Origin: Oscillospiraceae bacterium
GTDB taxonomy: Bacteria > Bacillota > Clostridia > Oscillospirales > Ruminococcaceae
NCBI GenBank assembly: GCA_022788225.1
Contig: JALEVO010000003.1
Location: 1 to 64,000, forward strand
Direction: 5' to 3'
DNA: 64,000 bases
The translations under genes were made by a program, and so were the position numbers. This document shows positions 9,331 through 16,855 of the stretch, one piece after another (the stretch's first letter is position 1; every line of letters begins with the position of its first letter). The notes below the pieces were generated by a model that was given only the letters and a program-made list of their open reading frames with translations, made no database searches and had not been told where the DNA came from.

Positions 9331-9852
9331 TTATTTAGTCGATGCTTTCGGTGACATGAACATAACAATACTGCGGCCTTCCATTTTAGCAGGCTTGTCA
9401 ACAACACCGGCTTCTGCACACGCTTCCTTGAATTTTTCAAGCAGTTCTTCGCCAAGCTGCGGATGCGCAATGGCACGCTTGCGGAATCTTACGGAAACCT
9501 TTATCTTGTCTCCGTTTTTCAGGAATTTTATTGCCTGATTGACTTTGGTATTAAAATCGTGGGTATCAATTGCGGAAAACATTCTGATTTCCTTGATTTC
9601 AACTGTCTTCTGATTTTTTCTTGCTTCCTTTTCCTTTTTAGCCTGTTCAAAACAGAATTTACCGTAATCTAAAATTCTGCAAACCGGCGGCTTTGCATTA
9701 GGAGCAATCTTAACCAGGTCAAGATCCTTTTCATAAGCCATTTTCTGAGCATCTCTGGCAGAAACAACGCCGAGTTTTGTTCCGTCAACGTCAATCAGCA
9801 GTACTTCCTTATCTCTGATTTCTTCGTTGATCTGCAGTTCCTGTTTGCTAAT
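9331..9852 (-). CDS. infC: Translation initiation factor IF-3, ATT start
   Basis: 173 aa from an ATT codon at 9852. IF-3 keeps the ribosome subunits apart and checks start codon pairing. The N-terminal domain begins SKQELQINEEIRDKEV, and the linker and C-terminal domain follow (NAKPPVCRILDYGKF, then RFRKRAIAHPQLG). GGAGG lies 9 bases before ATT and no in-frame ATG is plausible: the upstream ATG would add 17 unrelated residues and lies above the Shine-Dalgarno. A rare ATT/AUU start is the known device by which IF-3 limits its own translation. Confidence 0.93.
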   Translation of the reverse strand: MSKQELQINEEIRDKEVLLIDVDGTKLGVVSARDAQKMAYEKDLDLVKIAPNAKPPVCRILDYGKFCFEQAKKEKEARKNQKTVEIKEIRMFSAIDTHDFNTKVNQAIKFLKNGDKIKVSVRFRKRAIAHPQLGEELLEKFKEACAEAGVVDKPAKMEGRSIVMFMSPKASTK

Positions 9853-9888
9853 AGTCAAGCACCTCCAAGCATTAATCAGGGCGTAAAT

Positions 9889-10017
9889 TATAGTAAACGA
9901 CAAATATATTTGGAGTTTACTATTTGCCGATACGCACGTAGCGAACGAATGTGAGCGAATGTGCGAGGCATTTTAATTATTATAGTAAATGTCAAATTAT
10001 TTTTGACGTTTACTATA
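9889..10017. repeat. 129-bp three-stem repeat, copy 1 (MITE-like)
   Basis: The element begins TATAGTAAACG and ends CGTTTACTATA, so the ends are inverted repeats. Each end is itself a hairpin (9889-9922 and 9981-10017), and the two end hairpins resemble one another. The middle, read on the minus strand, is TGCCTCGCACATTCGC … GTGCGTATCGGC, matching the core of the copies at 20.0, 38.8 and 62.3 kb. It lies in the infC leader. Confidence 0.8.
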
Positions 10018-10105
10018 ATTTATCGCCAAAATAAAAATGAGCGCAGATATACAATCAGCACTCAATAATAATAGTCAGCGAAAATTCACAAACATTTCAT
10101 ATTGA

Positions 10106-10133
10106 CCATACTAAGTAATCATAAACCGTATGG
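10106..10133 (-). promoter_or_regulatory. Stem in the infC-rpmI-rplT leader, candidate L20-type control
   Basis: CCATAC and GTATGG form a 6-bp stem ~40 bases downstream of the promoter, within a ~310-base leader. Firmicute infC operons are known to carry an L20-binding leader here. I recognise the position and this stem, but cannot fold the whole leader. Confidence 0.35.
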
Positions 10134-10168
10134 TGAGAACTGATATTCTGCTTTGTTTTTACCAATAT

Positions 10169-10197
10169 ATTATACACGCTTTTTTTCAGTTTGTCAA
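10169..10197 (-). promoter_or_regulatory. Sigma-A promoter of infC-rpmI-rplT
   Basis: On the minus strand TTGACA (10197-10192) and TATAAT (10174-10169) are separated by exactly 17 bp. It drives the IF-3/L35/L20 operon. Confidence 0.9.
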
Positions 10198-10223
10198 GGG
10201 TTTTTTTGAAAAAATTCAGAAAA

Positions 10224-10874
10224 TCACTGCAAAAGCTGTTCCCTCATAAAACCAAGCAGTTTTTTCTCACGCCTTGACACCTGAACCTGAGTCATGCCAA
10301 GCTTTTTTGCCGCCGCCGACTGGGTCTGTCCTTTATAGTATCTGAGGTAAATCAGTTCCCGGTCTTTTGGCTCCATAAGTTCAAGGACCTGTCTGAGGGC
10401 AAGGGTATCTCCTATTTCCGTATCGGGGGACGGCACTGCTATATCTATCTGACTGCCGTTTTCGTCCGTACTGTCAGTAAGTGAAACAGGGGGCATACTC
10501 ACCGCAAGTGCCTCGGCTATGGTACACTCATCCGTGTCAAGCTGACGGCTGAGTTCACTTATAGTAGGCTCACGCCCTAACTTTTTTGACATTTCCTCTC
10601 TTGTCCGGACTGTTTTAAGGGAAAGCTCTTTCAGACTGCGGCTGACCTTTACCGCTCCTCCGTCACGGAAAAGCCGCTTTATCTCTCCCAGTATGACTGG
10701 TACGGCATAGGTCGAAAACTTAACTCCCCTCTCGCTGTCAAAAGCCTCGGCGGCTTTAAGCAGACCGATACAGCCGGCAGAATACAAGTCGTCATATTCT
10801 ATCCCTCTTCCTCTGAAACGGTTGGCGCAGAGATGGACAAGTCCGAGATTTTCCTCCGGCAGCGGCTTACTCAT
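10224..10874 (-). CDS. sigF: Sporulation sigma factor, SigF type
   Basis: 216 aa from the ATG at 10874. SigF directs forespore transcription after septation in sporulating Firmicutes and is held inactive by SpoIIAB. Region 2 is seen as DDLYSAGCIGLLKAAEAFD … FSTYAVPVILGEIKR, region 3 as VSRSLKELSLK, region 4 as LIYLRYYKGQTQSAAAKKLGMTQVQVSR. A GTG three codons upstream is possible, but GGTGGA is best placed for the ATG. The ATG overlaps the spoIIAB stop by 8 bp. The spoIIA context separates it from SigG. Confidence 0.9.
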   Translation of the reverse strand: MSKPLPEENLGLVHLCANRFRGRGIEYDDLYSAGCIGLLKAAEAFDSERGVKFSTYAVPVILGEIKRLFRDGGAVKVSRSLKELSLKTVRTREEMSKKLGREPTISELSRQLDTDECTIAEALAVSMPPVSLTDSTDENGSQIDIAVPSPDTEIGDTLALRQVLELMEPKDRELIYLRYYKGQTQSAAAKKLGMTQVQVSRREKKLLGFMREQLLQ

Positions 10875-11304
10875 CTTTTCCACCGATTTTCTTGCGCATT
10901 GTCACGACTGTCCCCTTACCCACTTCACTGCGCACAGAAAGGCTGTCCATAAACGATTCCATGACCGCAAAACCCAGCCCTGCCCTCTCCTCAAAGGGTG
11001 CAGACGTATAAAGAGGTTCCATAGCCTGTTTTACATCAGCAATGCCGCAGCCTTTGTCTTTTATTCTTATGTACAGTTCGTTTCCGGAAAGTATCCTTGC
11101 AGTTATCTCTACTACCCCCTGCGTTCCTCTGTATGCGTGGACTATACAGTTTGTAACCGCCTCCGAAACAGCCGTCCTGATATCCGCTATATCCTCAACG
11201 CAGGGGTCGCACAGCGCCGCAAACGCTGACACGGCAGTTCTTGCAAAGCCTTCGTTTTCAGACTTGCTTGCAAAACTTATCTTCATTTCATTTTCTGTTT
11301 TCAT
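10867..11304 (-). CDS. spoIIAB: Anti-sigma F factor / serine kinase SpoIIAB
   Basis: 145 aa. SpoIIAB binds SigF and phosphorylates SpoIIAA. It is a GHKL-fold kinase: the N box reads SEAVTNCIVHAY and the G1 and G2 regions read KDKGCGIAD and ERAGLGFAVMESF. It overlaps spoIIAA by 4 bp (ATGA) and GGAG lies 10 bases upstream. Confidence 0.95.
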   Translation of the reverse strand: MKTENEMKISFASKSENEGFARTAVSAFAALCDPCVEDIADIRTAVSEAVTNCIVHAYRGTQGVVEITARILSGNELYIRIKDKGCGIADVKQAMEPLYTSAPFEERAGLGFAVMESFMDSLSVRSEVGKGTVVTMRKKIGGKDE

Positions 11305-11633
11305 TTTTTACATACTCCTTCTTCTCCGCTGCTTATCTCCGCCAGCCGGTCTATGCCGGACAATCTCATAACCTTCTTTATATGTGACGGTGGATTTCTT
11401 ACGATAACCTTTCCGCTTAATTCCTGCATAAGCTTACAGCGTCCCATAACAAGCCCGACTCCGGAACTGTCCATAAATCCCACATCTGAAAAATCCAGTA
11501 TAAGCTCCTGCGGCTGTTTTTCTCTTACAGCGTAATCGATTTCGTTTCTGATACCCCTGGCGCTGTGGTGATCTATTTCTCCTGACAATACTGCAACGGT
11601 GCGGTTTTCTTCTTCCAGTATTTTTACAGACAT
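11301..11633 (-). CDS. spoIIAA: Anti-anti-sigma factor SpoIIAA
   Basis: 110 aa STAS-domain protein. Unphosphorylated SpoIIAA pulls SpoIIAB off SigF. The phosphorylatable serine lies in the motif VGFMDSSGVGLVMGR at about residue 57. AAGGAG precedes the ATG by 8 bases. It opens a three-gene spoIIA operon; no dacF is seen upstream. The full set implies that the SigF switch is preserved in this organism. Confidence 0.95.
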   Translation of the reverse strand: MSVKILEEENRTVAVLSGEIDHHSARGIRNEIDYAVREKQPQELILDFSDVGFMDSSGVGLVMGRCKLMQELSGKVIVRNPPSHIKKVMRLSGIDRLAEISSGEEGVCKK

Positions 11634-11724
11634 TCTTATCTCTCCTTTATTCTTATTGTTTTTATTCTAATATATATTGTGCGATTTTTTTGTCACTTGC
11701 TGTTGCCTGAAAAACAATTTTTTC

Positions 11725-11926
11725 TGAAAACGTTTAACGACCGTATCTGCCATATTTAAAACGTTTAAAATGATGATTGTTTTAACCATTTGCAGCGTTT
11801 TTCACTGTTTTATTGTAAATAGAATTTAATATTATTGCATTTTATACAACGAAAACGGTTTCGCTGTAGTGAAAAAGCAGAATAAAAAAGAAATTTTCCC
11901 CAAATTATTGACATTAAAACGTTTTA
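11725..11926 (+). promoter_or_regulatory. Cluster of four LacI/CcpA-type palindromes before the dockerin gene
   Basis: Four sites centred on CG occur here: AAAACGTTTAA near 11727, AAAACGTTTAA near 11758, CGAAAACGGTTTCG at 11850-11863 and the perfect TAAAACGTTTTA at 11915-11926. The last lies inside the promoter spacer at 11908-11936. Central-CG palindromes flanked by A and T tracts are the operator type of LacI-family regulators, including CcpA. The regulator is inferred, not seen. Confidence 0.5.
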
Positions 11927-11936
11927 GTGGTATCAT
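11908..11936 (+). promoter_or_regulatory. Sigma-A promoter of the dockerin gene
   Basis: TTGACA (11908-11913), 17-bp spacer, TATCAT (11931-11936). The spacer holds a perfect 12-bp palindrome that could block RNA polymerase when bound. The riboswitch begins ~50 bases downstream. Confidence 0.85.
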
Positions 11937-11984
11937 ATAGTCACAGGAACAACACAGAGTGTTCCAAACGAAAATCAAATAATA

Positions 11985-12070
11985 TTAAGGGCAAACCTGC
12001 TGAAAGGCAGGGACGCAAAGCTTAGGGTCTAACCCGTTTGAAAAAACGGTATGGCAGCCAGTTGCTGACA
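11985..12070 (+). ncRNA. Cyclic-di-GMP-I (GEMM) riboswitch aptamer
   Basis: The conserved GEMM-I core is present: GGGCAAACC, a CTG/CAG-closed stem with a GAAA tetraloop, GGGACGCAAAGC, and the distal ATGGCAGCCAGTTGC strand that closes the second helix. The GAAA tetraloop and its receptor side match the family. It sits in the leader of the dockerin gene and is followed by an intrinsic terminator, so ligand binding should set read-through. The direction (on or off) is not certain from sequence. Confidence 0.92.
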
Positions 12071-12112
12071 CTTGTAATTTTATTACAACTGTTATTATGA
12101 GCTGAAAACAGC

Positions 12113-12152
12113 GGCGTCTTTTTGCTAAAGAAAAAGACGCCGTTTTTGTTTT
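12113..12152 (+). terminator. Riboswitch expression-platform terminator
   Basis: GGCGTCTTTTT and AAAAAGACGCC form an 11-bp perfect stem with a 7-base loop, followed by GTTTTTGTTTT. It lies between the c-di-GMP aptamer and the gene it controls. Confidence 0.9.
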
Positions 12153-12204
12153 ATACAGATAATAATAACATGTCAGGAGGAAAAAGTTAAGGAGTGTTAT
12201 TATT

Positions 12205-14022
12205 ATGAGAAGAGCAGTTAATTTCAAGAGAATGATCGCAGTTATTTCATCAGTTATTATGATGGTTACAACATTAGCAGGCATGACAGCAGAAGCAATG
12301 ACTTATGCCACACTGACATACCTCGCAGGAGATGTTGACAATCTCGTTGGTGCAACAGAAGTAAGCTTTGAAAAGATCATCAATACAACATTTGATGCAG
12401 CTGCTTCTTCCAGATTTTCAAGAAAAGGCTATTACCTCAAGTCATGGTACGTTCCTTCAACAGGCGAAACAGTAAGAACTGGTGCACAGTACGTTATGCC
12501 TTCTCACGACATCACATTCGTTGCAAACTGGGAACCTCAGACATACTCAGTTACATTCACAGGCAAGGGCGGCAAAACAGCTGACGGCAGTGCAAACTTC
12601 TACGTTGACGCTACATACGGCACAGCAATGACTCTTCCTGAAAACCAGTTCATCTATGACGGTTACACATTCGCAGGCTGGAAATACAACGGCGTTACAT
12701 ATAATGCAGGCGATAAATTCGAGATTCCTGCAATCCTCTCAACAGCAAAAATCGTTCTTTCAGCAGTCTGGGTAACAGGTTCATCAAGCACAACAACAAC
12801 TCCGGCTACAACAACTACAACTACAACAACTACAACTACAACAACTACTACAACCACTACCTCAGCTACATCTGCAGAAACAACAACTACTACAACTACA
12901 ACATCAGCACCAGCTTCAGCTTCACTGCCATCATCAGTATCTTACGCAGCAGGCGAAGCAGTTGTAAAGACATTTGAAATCGGCGCAAAGCTCAATTACA
13001 CAGATGACTCACTGAAAATGTACAACATTTCTCTTAATGAAATCCTCAGCGAAGGAACAATCGACAAGTTTGAAATCAATCTTCGTTCAACAATGGGAAC
13101 TATTAACACATTTATCGCAGGTGTCGGCGCAGTTGTTGACGGCGAATGGTATCAGGTTGATTATAACGAATATATCAGCTCACCAACATATACAATCGAT
13201 TTCGCAGATCAGGAAATCTGCAACAAATTAAGCGGCGGCAGCGTACAGGTTGGCTACTGGTGGGGCACAACAGTTCCTCTTTACATTGATTCAGTAACAG
13301 TTACATACAAGCCGCAGGAAATCACAACAACACCTGAAACAACAACTACTACAACTACAACTACTACAACAATGCCAGAAACAACAACTACTACAACCAC
13401 AACAATGCCGGAAACAACAACTACTACAACTACAACAATGCCTGAAACAACAACTACTACAACTACTACAACTTTAAATGACTCACAGTATTCAAAGGTT
13501 GTTGAATTAAACAGAACAATTGCCAAGAATGAACCACTTACAATCGCAGCAGACGAAATCGTATCAGCAAATCAGATAGTTGAAAGCATTCAGCTTACAT
13601 TCAGTGTTAACGGACAGACTGTAAATGATTATTCACTCACAGTTGGTATATCAGGAAACAACAACAGCAGCTGGGATCAGTTCGATTACAACGGTAACTG
13701 CAATTCAGAAACTCTTACAATCGGCGCTTCACTTCCTGAAGAATCACAGGCTTACTTCACAAACAGCAACTTCCTTACAGTTGGTTACTGGTGGGGCACT
13801 GCTGACAGCATCACACTGGAATCTGTAAAGGTTAATTACAGAATCGACAATGGCGACTTCAATCACGACGGTATCGTTGACAGCAGCGATGCAGAAGCAC
13901 TCAAAAAGTTTATGGTTGGCGTAAGCGTTGATGGTTTTGATCTCGACGGCGAATCTGCTGACGTAAACGGCGACGGCGTTGTTAACGTATTCGATTATAT
14001 GTCTCTTTCAAAAATGATCTGA
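12205..14022 (+). CDS. Secreted multi-modular dockerin protein with InlB-type repeats
   Basis: 605 aa. Residues 1-32 are a signal peptide. Two Listeria/Bacteroides (InlB B-type) repeats follow at about 34-110 and 112-190. A Thr-rich linker (195-238) leads to a ~125-residue beta-rich module (240-368), a second Thr-rich linker with MPE spacers (372-423), and a second related module (425-547); both modules end near VGYWWGT. Residues 549-605 form a type I dockerin with two calcium loops (DFNHDGIVDSSD, DVNGDGVVNVFD). The dockerin should bind a cohesin on a scaffoldin. The modules may bind carbohydrate, which is inferred. AAGGAG lies 10 bases before the ATG. Confidence 0.88.
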   Translation: MRRAVNFKRMIAVISSVIMMVTTLAGMTAEAMTYATLTYLAGDVDNLVGATEVSFEKIINTTFDAAASSRFSRKGYYLKSWYVPSTGETVRTGAQYVMPSHDITFVANWEPQTYSVTFTGKGGKTADGSANFYVDATYGTAMTLPENQFIYDGYTFAGWKYNGVTYNAGDKFEIPAILSTAKIVLSAVWVTGSSSTTTTPATTTTTTTTTTTTTTTTTTSATSAETTTTTTTTSAPASASLPSSVSYAAGEAVVKTFEIGAKLNYTDDSLKMYNISLNEILSEGTIDKFEINLRSTMGTINTFIAGVGAVVDGEWYQVDYNEYISSPTYTIDFADQEICNKLSGGSVQVGYWWGTTVPLYIDSVTVTYKPQEITTTPETTTTTTTTTTTMPETTTTTTTTMPETTTTTTTTMPETTTTTTTTTLNDSQYSKVVELNRTIAKNEPLTIAADEIVSANQIVESIQLTFSVNGQTVNDYSLTVGISGNNNSSWDQFDYNGNCNSETLTIGASLPEESQAYFTNSNFLTVGYWWGTADSITLESVKVNYRIDNGDFNHDGIVDSSDAEALKKFMVGVSVDGFDLDGESADVNGDGVVNVFDYMSLSKMI

Positions 14023-14059
14023 TAATAAATAAAAAATAATATTGGTACTTCCTTAACAA

Positions 14060-14097
14060 AAACCGGACTGCATGAGTTTACGCAGTCCGGTTTTATT
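14060..14097. terminator. Bidirectional terminator between converging genes
   Basis: AAACCGGACTGC and GCAGTCCGGTTT form a 12-bp perfect stem followed by TTATTTG. It ends the dockerin gene and faces the LRR gene coming from the other strand. Confidence 0.9.
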
Positions 14098-14109
14098 TGT
14101 GGTATGACC

Positions 14110-14988
14110 TTAAGGCATTACCTGTTTTCTCTGTCTTGACTTTAAAATAATGATATACATCAGAAGAGCATAAACTATCGCAAATGCAAGCCAGCCCAAA
14201 AGTCCGGCGGCTGTTTTTTCGCTTATTATACTGCCGTTTTCATAGTATATCCTGCTTTTGAATTTCACTCCGCTGCTTTCAGCATAATATTCAGCAATGG
14301 AATCTGATATTCCGGTTATTGTAACATTATCTGAAATGCCGCTGTCAGAAAAGCCTATGGCATACTGCCCTATCGACAAAAGGCTTTCAGGAAGATTTAT
14401 TTTTTCAAGTTCTGTGCAGTTGTAAAAGGAGTACGGCTCAATAGTTTTGAGTTTTCCGCTTAATTTCACATTAGCAAGCCCCGTACACCCTGCAAAGCTG
14501 TACGCACCGATATCCGTTACGCTTACTGGAAAATCAAACTTCTCAATACTCCGGCAGCCGAAAAAAGCGTAGTCTTCCACAGAACTTATATTTGTGTTAA
14601 GGCTTACATTTTTCAGGCTTTCACAGCCGTAAAATGCCCCCTCCGGAACGTAAGAAACTTTTGCATTTATTCCGGCAGTTTCAAGAGAAGTGCATTCAAA
14701 AAATGCGTAATTGCCAATTTTTGAAACACTTTCCGGAATGACTATTTCTTTTAGCGTACTGCACTTGTAAAATGCATTTTCCCTGATTTCGGTTACCGGC
14801 TTTCCTTCAATCTGCGACGGAAGTTCAATAACCTCCGGACTTCCTTTATAACCGGTAATAACTGCCTCGTTTCCAGATACAATATATGTAAGAGAGCCGC
14901 AGTAATCAAGTGCGTGAGAGCCGAAACCGTTTCCGGACATCATAACGGCAGCAGCAATTGCCGGGACGATAAATTTTAATTTTTTCAT
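14110..14988 (-). CDS. BspA-type leucine-rich repeat surface protein with C-terminal membrane anchor
   Basis: 292 aa. A signal peptide (about 1-27) is followed by six or so BspA/LRR_5 repeats of ~23 residues with the pattern IGxYAFxxCxxLxxVxLPxSV (residues ~55-210). A single hydrophobic helix near residues 262-285 and a basic tail (KSRQRKQ) anchor it. Such repeats are common on gut bacterial surface proteins and mediate protein contacts; no partner can be named. GGAGG lies 7 bases before the ATG. Confidence 0.85.
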   Translation of the reverse strand: MKKLKFIVPAIAAAVMMSGNGFGSHALDYCGSLTYIVSGNEAVITGYKGSPEVIELPSQIEGKPVTEIRENAFYKCSTLKEIVIPESVSKIGNYAFFECTSLETAGINAKVSYVPEGAFYGCESLKNVSLNTNISSVEDYAFFGCRSIEKFDFPVSVTDIGAYSFAGCTGLANVKLSGKLKTIEPYSFYNCTELEKINLPESLLSIGQYAIGFSDSGISDNVTITGISDSIAEYYAESSGVKFKSRIYYENGSIISEKTAAGLLGWLAFAIVYALLMYIIILKSRQRKQVMP

Positions 14989-15173
14989 TTTGTCCTCCTT
15001 AATGTAATAATTCTGTAATATTTATTCTATACTCATTCGGTGTTGTTTGTAAATACGTTTGTAACAGGTTTTCATCGTATTTTCTCGACAAATGCGGCTG
15101 TTTATTTGTTAAATCCGGACTGATTATTTCGCAAATAATATTAAATCAAAACTTTATAATAAAAATTGAAGTA

Positions 15174-15202
15174 TTGACAAATATTATAAAGTCTGCTAAA
15201 CT
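15174..15202 (+). promoter_or_regulatory. Sigma-A promoter of the YerB-like gene
   Basis: TTGACA (15174-15179), 17-bp spacer, TAAACT (15197-15202). A hairpin GGGAAA/TTTCCC follows in the leader (15223-15250). The rest of 15000-15170 is AT-rich with no gene. Confidence 0.8.
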
Positions 15203-15283
15203 TTTAAAGTATGACTTTCTGACGGGAAATAGCATGTTACTGCGTTTCCCAGTGAAAAAATATTGTTATTGGAGAATATTGCT

Positions 15284-16390
15284 ATGAAAAAAATAAAACT
15301 GGCTGCGGCTGTTCTGGCACTGACTCTGTGCCTTACCGGTTGTGCAAACAGCGAGCCTATAGGACAATCTGAAATACCGGAATCATCTGCCGTTACAGAA
15401 GAAACAGCGACGAGCGGAACTTCCGAAAAAGAAAATATTTCTGAAAGCAGTACTGCCATAAATCCACTCACCGGTGAAAGCGGATTTAATGAAAAGGCAG
15501 TCGGCAAAAGACCGGTTGCGGTTATGGTAAGCAATGTAAAGGCGGCACTGCCGCAGTACGGCGTTGACGAAGCGGATATAATCTACGAACTGCCTGTTGA
15601 GGGCGGTATTACAAGGCTTATGGCTGTGTATGCCGATTACACCAATGTGCCTGACGTCTGCTCAGTACGCAGCTGCCGTTACTACTACCCTATCCTTGCT
15701 TACGGCATGGACGCAATTTACTGCCACTGGGGTACCGACAAAACTATCGCCCTTGATACCCTTAATTATCTTGACATTGACCGTTTTGACGGCAACGACG
15801 GAAGTCTTGGCTATGGTACAGTTTTTGTCCGTGATGAATACAGGGAGCAGTATTACGATACCGAACACACCGGCTGTCTGAAAGGCTCTGAACTTGCAGA
15901 TGCAATTGAGGAAATGGACTACCGCACAGAGATAAACGAAACCAATGAAAACGGTGCTTTCAGATTTAATTCACCTGATTCTCCGAATGTTCCGGAGGGA
16001 GAGGACTGCCTGACTGCTGAACTCAACTTTTCAACGGAATATTACAGCACCTTTGAATATGACGAGGAAAGCGGCGTTTATCTCAAATACCATTCAGGTG
16101 CTCCTCATAATGACGGAGTAACAGGAAATCAGCTTTCATTCACCAATGTTTTTGTGCTTGAAACCTATGTTTCCACAAGAGATGACGGAAAGCTTATGGA
16201 CGTTGGACTGGACAGTGGAAGCGGCTGGTACATTTCAATGGGAAAAGCCCAGCCGGTCACATGGTCGAAATATTCCGACAGCGACCCTGTAAAGATTTAT
16301 GACGAATCGGGAGAGGAGATATCAGTCAATGCCGGAAAAAGCTATATAGGCTTTATCGACGGTGAGGATGTGGAAATAACGGCTGAATAA
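15284..16390 (+). CDS. YerB-like lipoprotein (DUF3048)
   Basis: 368 aa. The signal peptide ends in the lipobox LTGC at about residue 20-23, so the protein is a membrane-anchored lipoprotein, with a Ser/Thr/Glu-rich linker to residue ~60. The DUF3048 domain begins NPLTGE and has the family segments RPVAVMVSNVKAALPQYG and RSCRYYYPILAYGMDAIYCHWG. TTGGAG lies 9 bases before the ATG; an upstream TTG start would split the signal peptide. Function of the family is not established. Confidence 0.88.
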   Translation: MKKIKLAAAVLALTLCLTGCANSEPIGQSEIPESSAVTEETATSGTSEKENISESSTAINPLTGESGFNEKAVGKRPVAVMVSNVKAALPQYGVDEADIIYELPVEGGITRLMAVYADYTNVPDVCSVRSCRYYYPILAYGMDAIYCHWGTDKTIALDTLNYLDIDRFDGNDGSLGYGTVFVRDEYREQYYDTEHTGCLKGSELADAIEEMDYRTEINETNENGAFRFNSPDSPNVPEGEDCLTAELNFSTEYYSTFEYDEESGVYLKYHSGAPHNDGVTGNQLSFTNVFVLETYVSTRDDGKLMDVGLDSGSGWYISMGKAQPVTWSKYSDSDPVKIYDESGEEISVNAGKSYIGFIDGEDVEITAE

Positions 16391-16392
16391 AA

Positions 16393-16719
16393 GAATACCG
16401 TACAAATTCTGACTGACAGATTTGTGCGGTATTTCAGTTTGTCAAAAAAGCTAATTTCAAAACATCAGGGGACGCCCTCTCTTGCAGGGCGTCCCCTCTT
16501 GAAAATCAAAGATTTTCAATTCACCCCTTGCGGAGCGCTTCTAAGGCAAGGAATTTCGCCCTCTGCGGAGGGCGACAAGGGGGCTTTGCCCCCATTGACC
16601 CCCACAGCCTTTGAAAAGGCTGGCGAAACTTTTATTTCGCCGTTCGGCGGGCATAACTTGACTTTTCCAACAGTCTGGAATACCGTACAAATTCTGACCT
16701 ACAGATTTGTGCGGTATTT
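16393..16719. repeat. Multi-hairpin repeat element flanked by duplicated 42-bp terminators
   Basis: Two copies of a 42-bp hairpin (GAATACCGTACAAATTCTGA … GTGCGGTATTT) lie at 16393-16434 and 16678-16719 and differ at two bases. Between them are at least six hairpins in a row, among them GGGGACGCCCT/AGGGCGTCCCC, TTGAAAATC/GATTTTCAA, CGCCCT/AGGGCG, GGGGG/CCCCC and AGCCTTT/AAGGCT. The block TTTCGCCCTCTGCGGAGGGC and the block CAGCCTTTGAAAAGGCTGGC recur at 57084-57166. The first 42-bp copy is a natural terminator for the YerB-like gene. No protein-coding gene is supported. Confidence 0.8.
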
Positions 16720-16758
16720 ATTTTAGGTATTTTAAAACAGATAATTTCACTTTTTATC

Positions 16759-16787
16759 TTGATTTTTTATTGAAAATGTTGTATAAT
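16759..16787 (+). promoter_or_regulatory. Promoter of the TPR gene
   Basis: TTGATT (16759-16764), 17-bp spacer, TATAAT (16782-16787), ~70 bases before the start codon. Confidence 0.8.
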
Positions 16788-16855
16788 AAAGAAACTAAGG
16801 TGTCAGCCGCTGAATTTGCGGGATTAAGCCAATCAATTTGAACAGGAGTAAAAAT

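Noticed and set aside
9889-10017. Reading the infC-leader repeat as the L20-binding structure
   Set aside because: The same repeat occurs before unrelated genes, so it is not specific to ribosomal-protein control.
11640-11720. SigH promoter for spoIIA on the minus strand
   Set aside because: A GAATAA -10-like box is present but no AGGAAWW -35 element at the right distance, so I did not call it.
12663-13526. Long poly-Val open frames on the minus strand
   Set aside because: They are the antisense of the ACA/ACT threonine repeats of the dockerin linkers, not genes.
16424-16726. 100-codon open frame in the multi-hairpin element
   Set aside because: It runs across hairpins, has no Shine-Dalgarno and its sequence is that of repeats.
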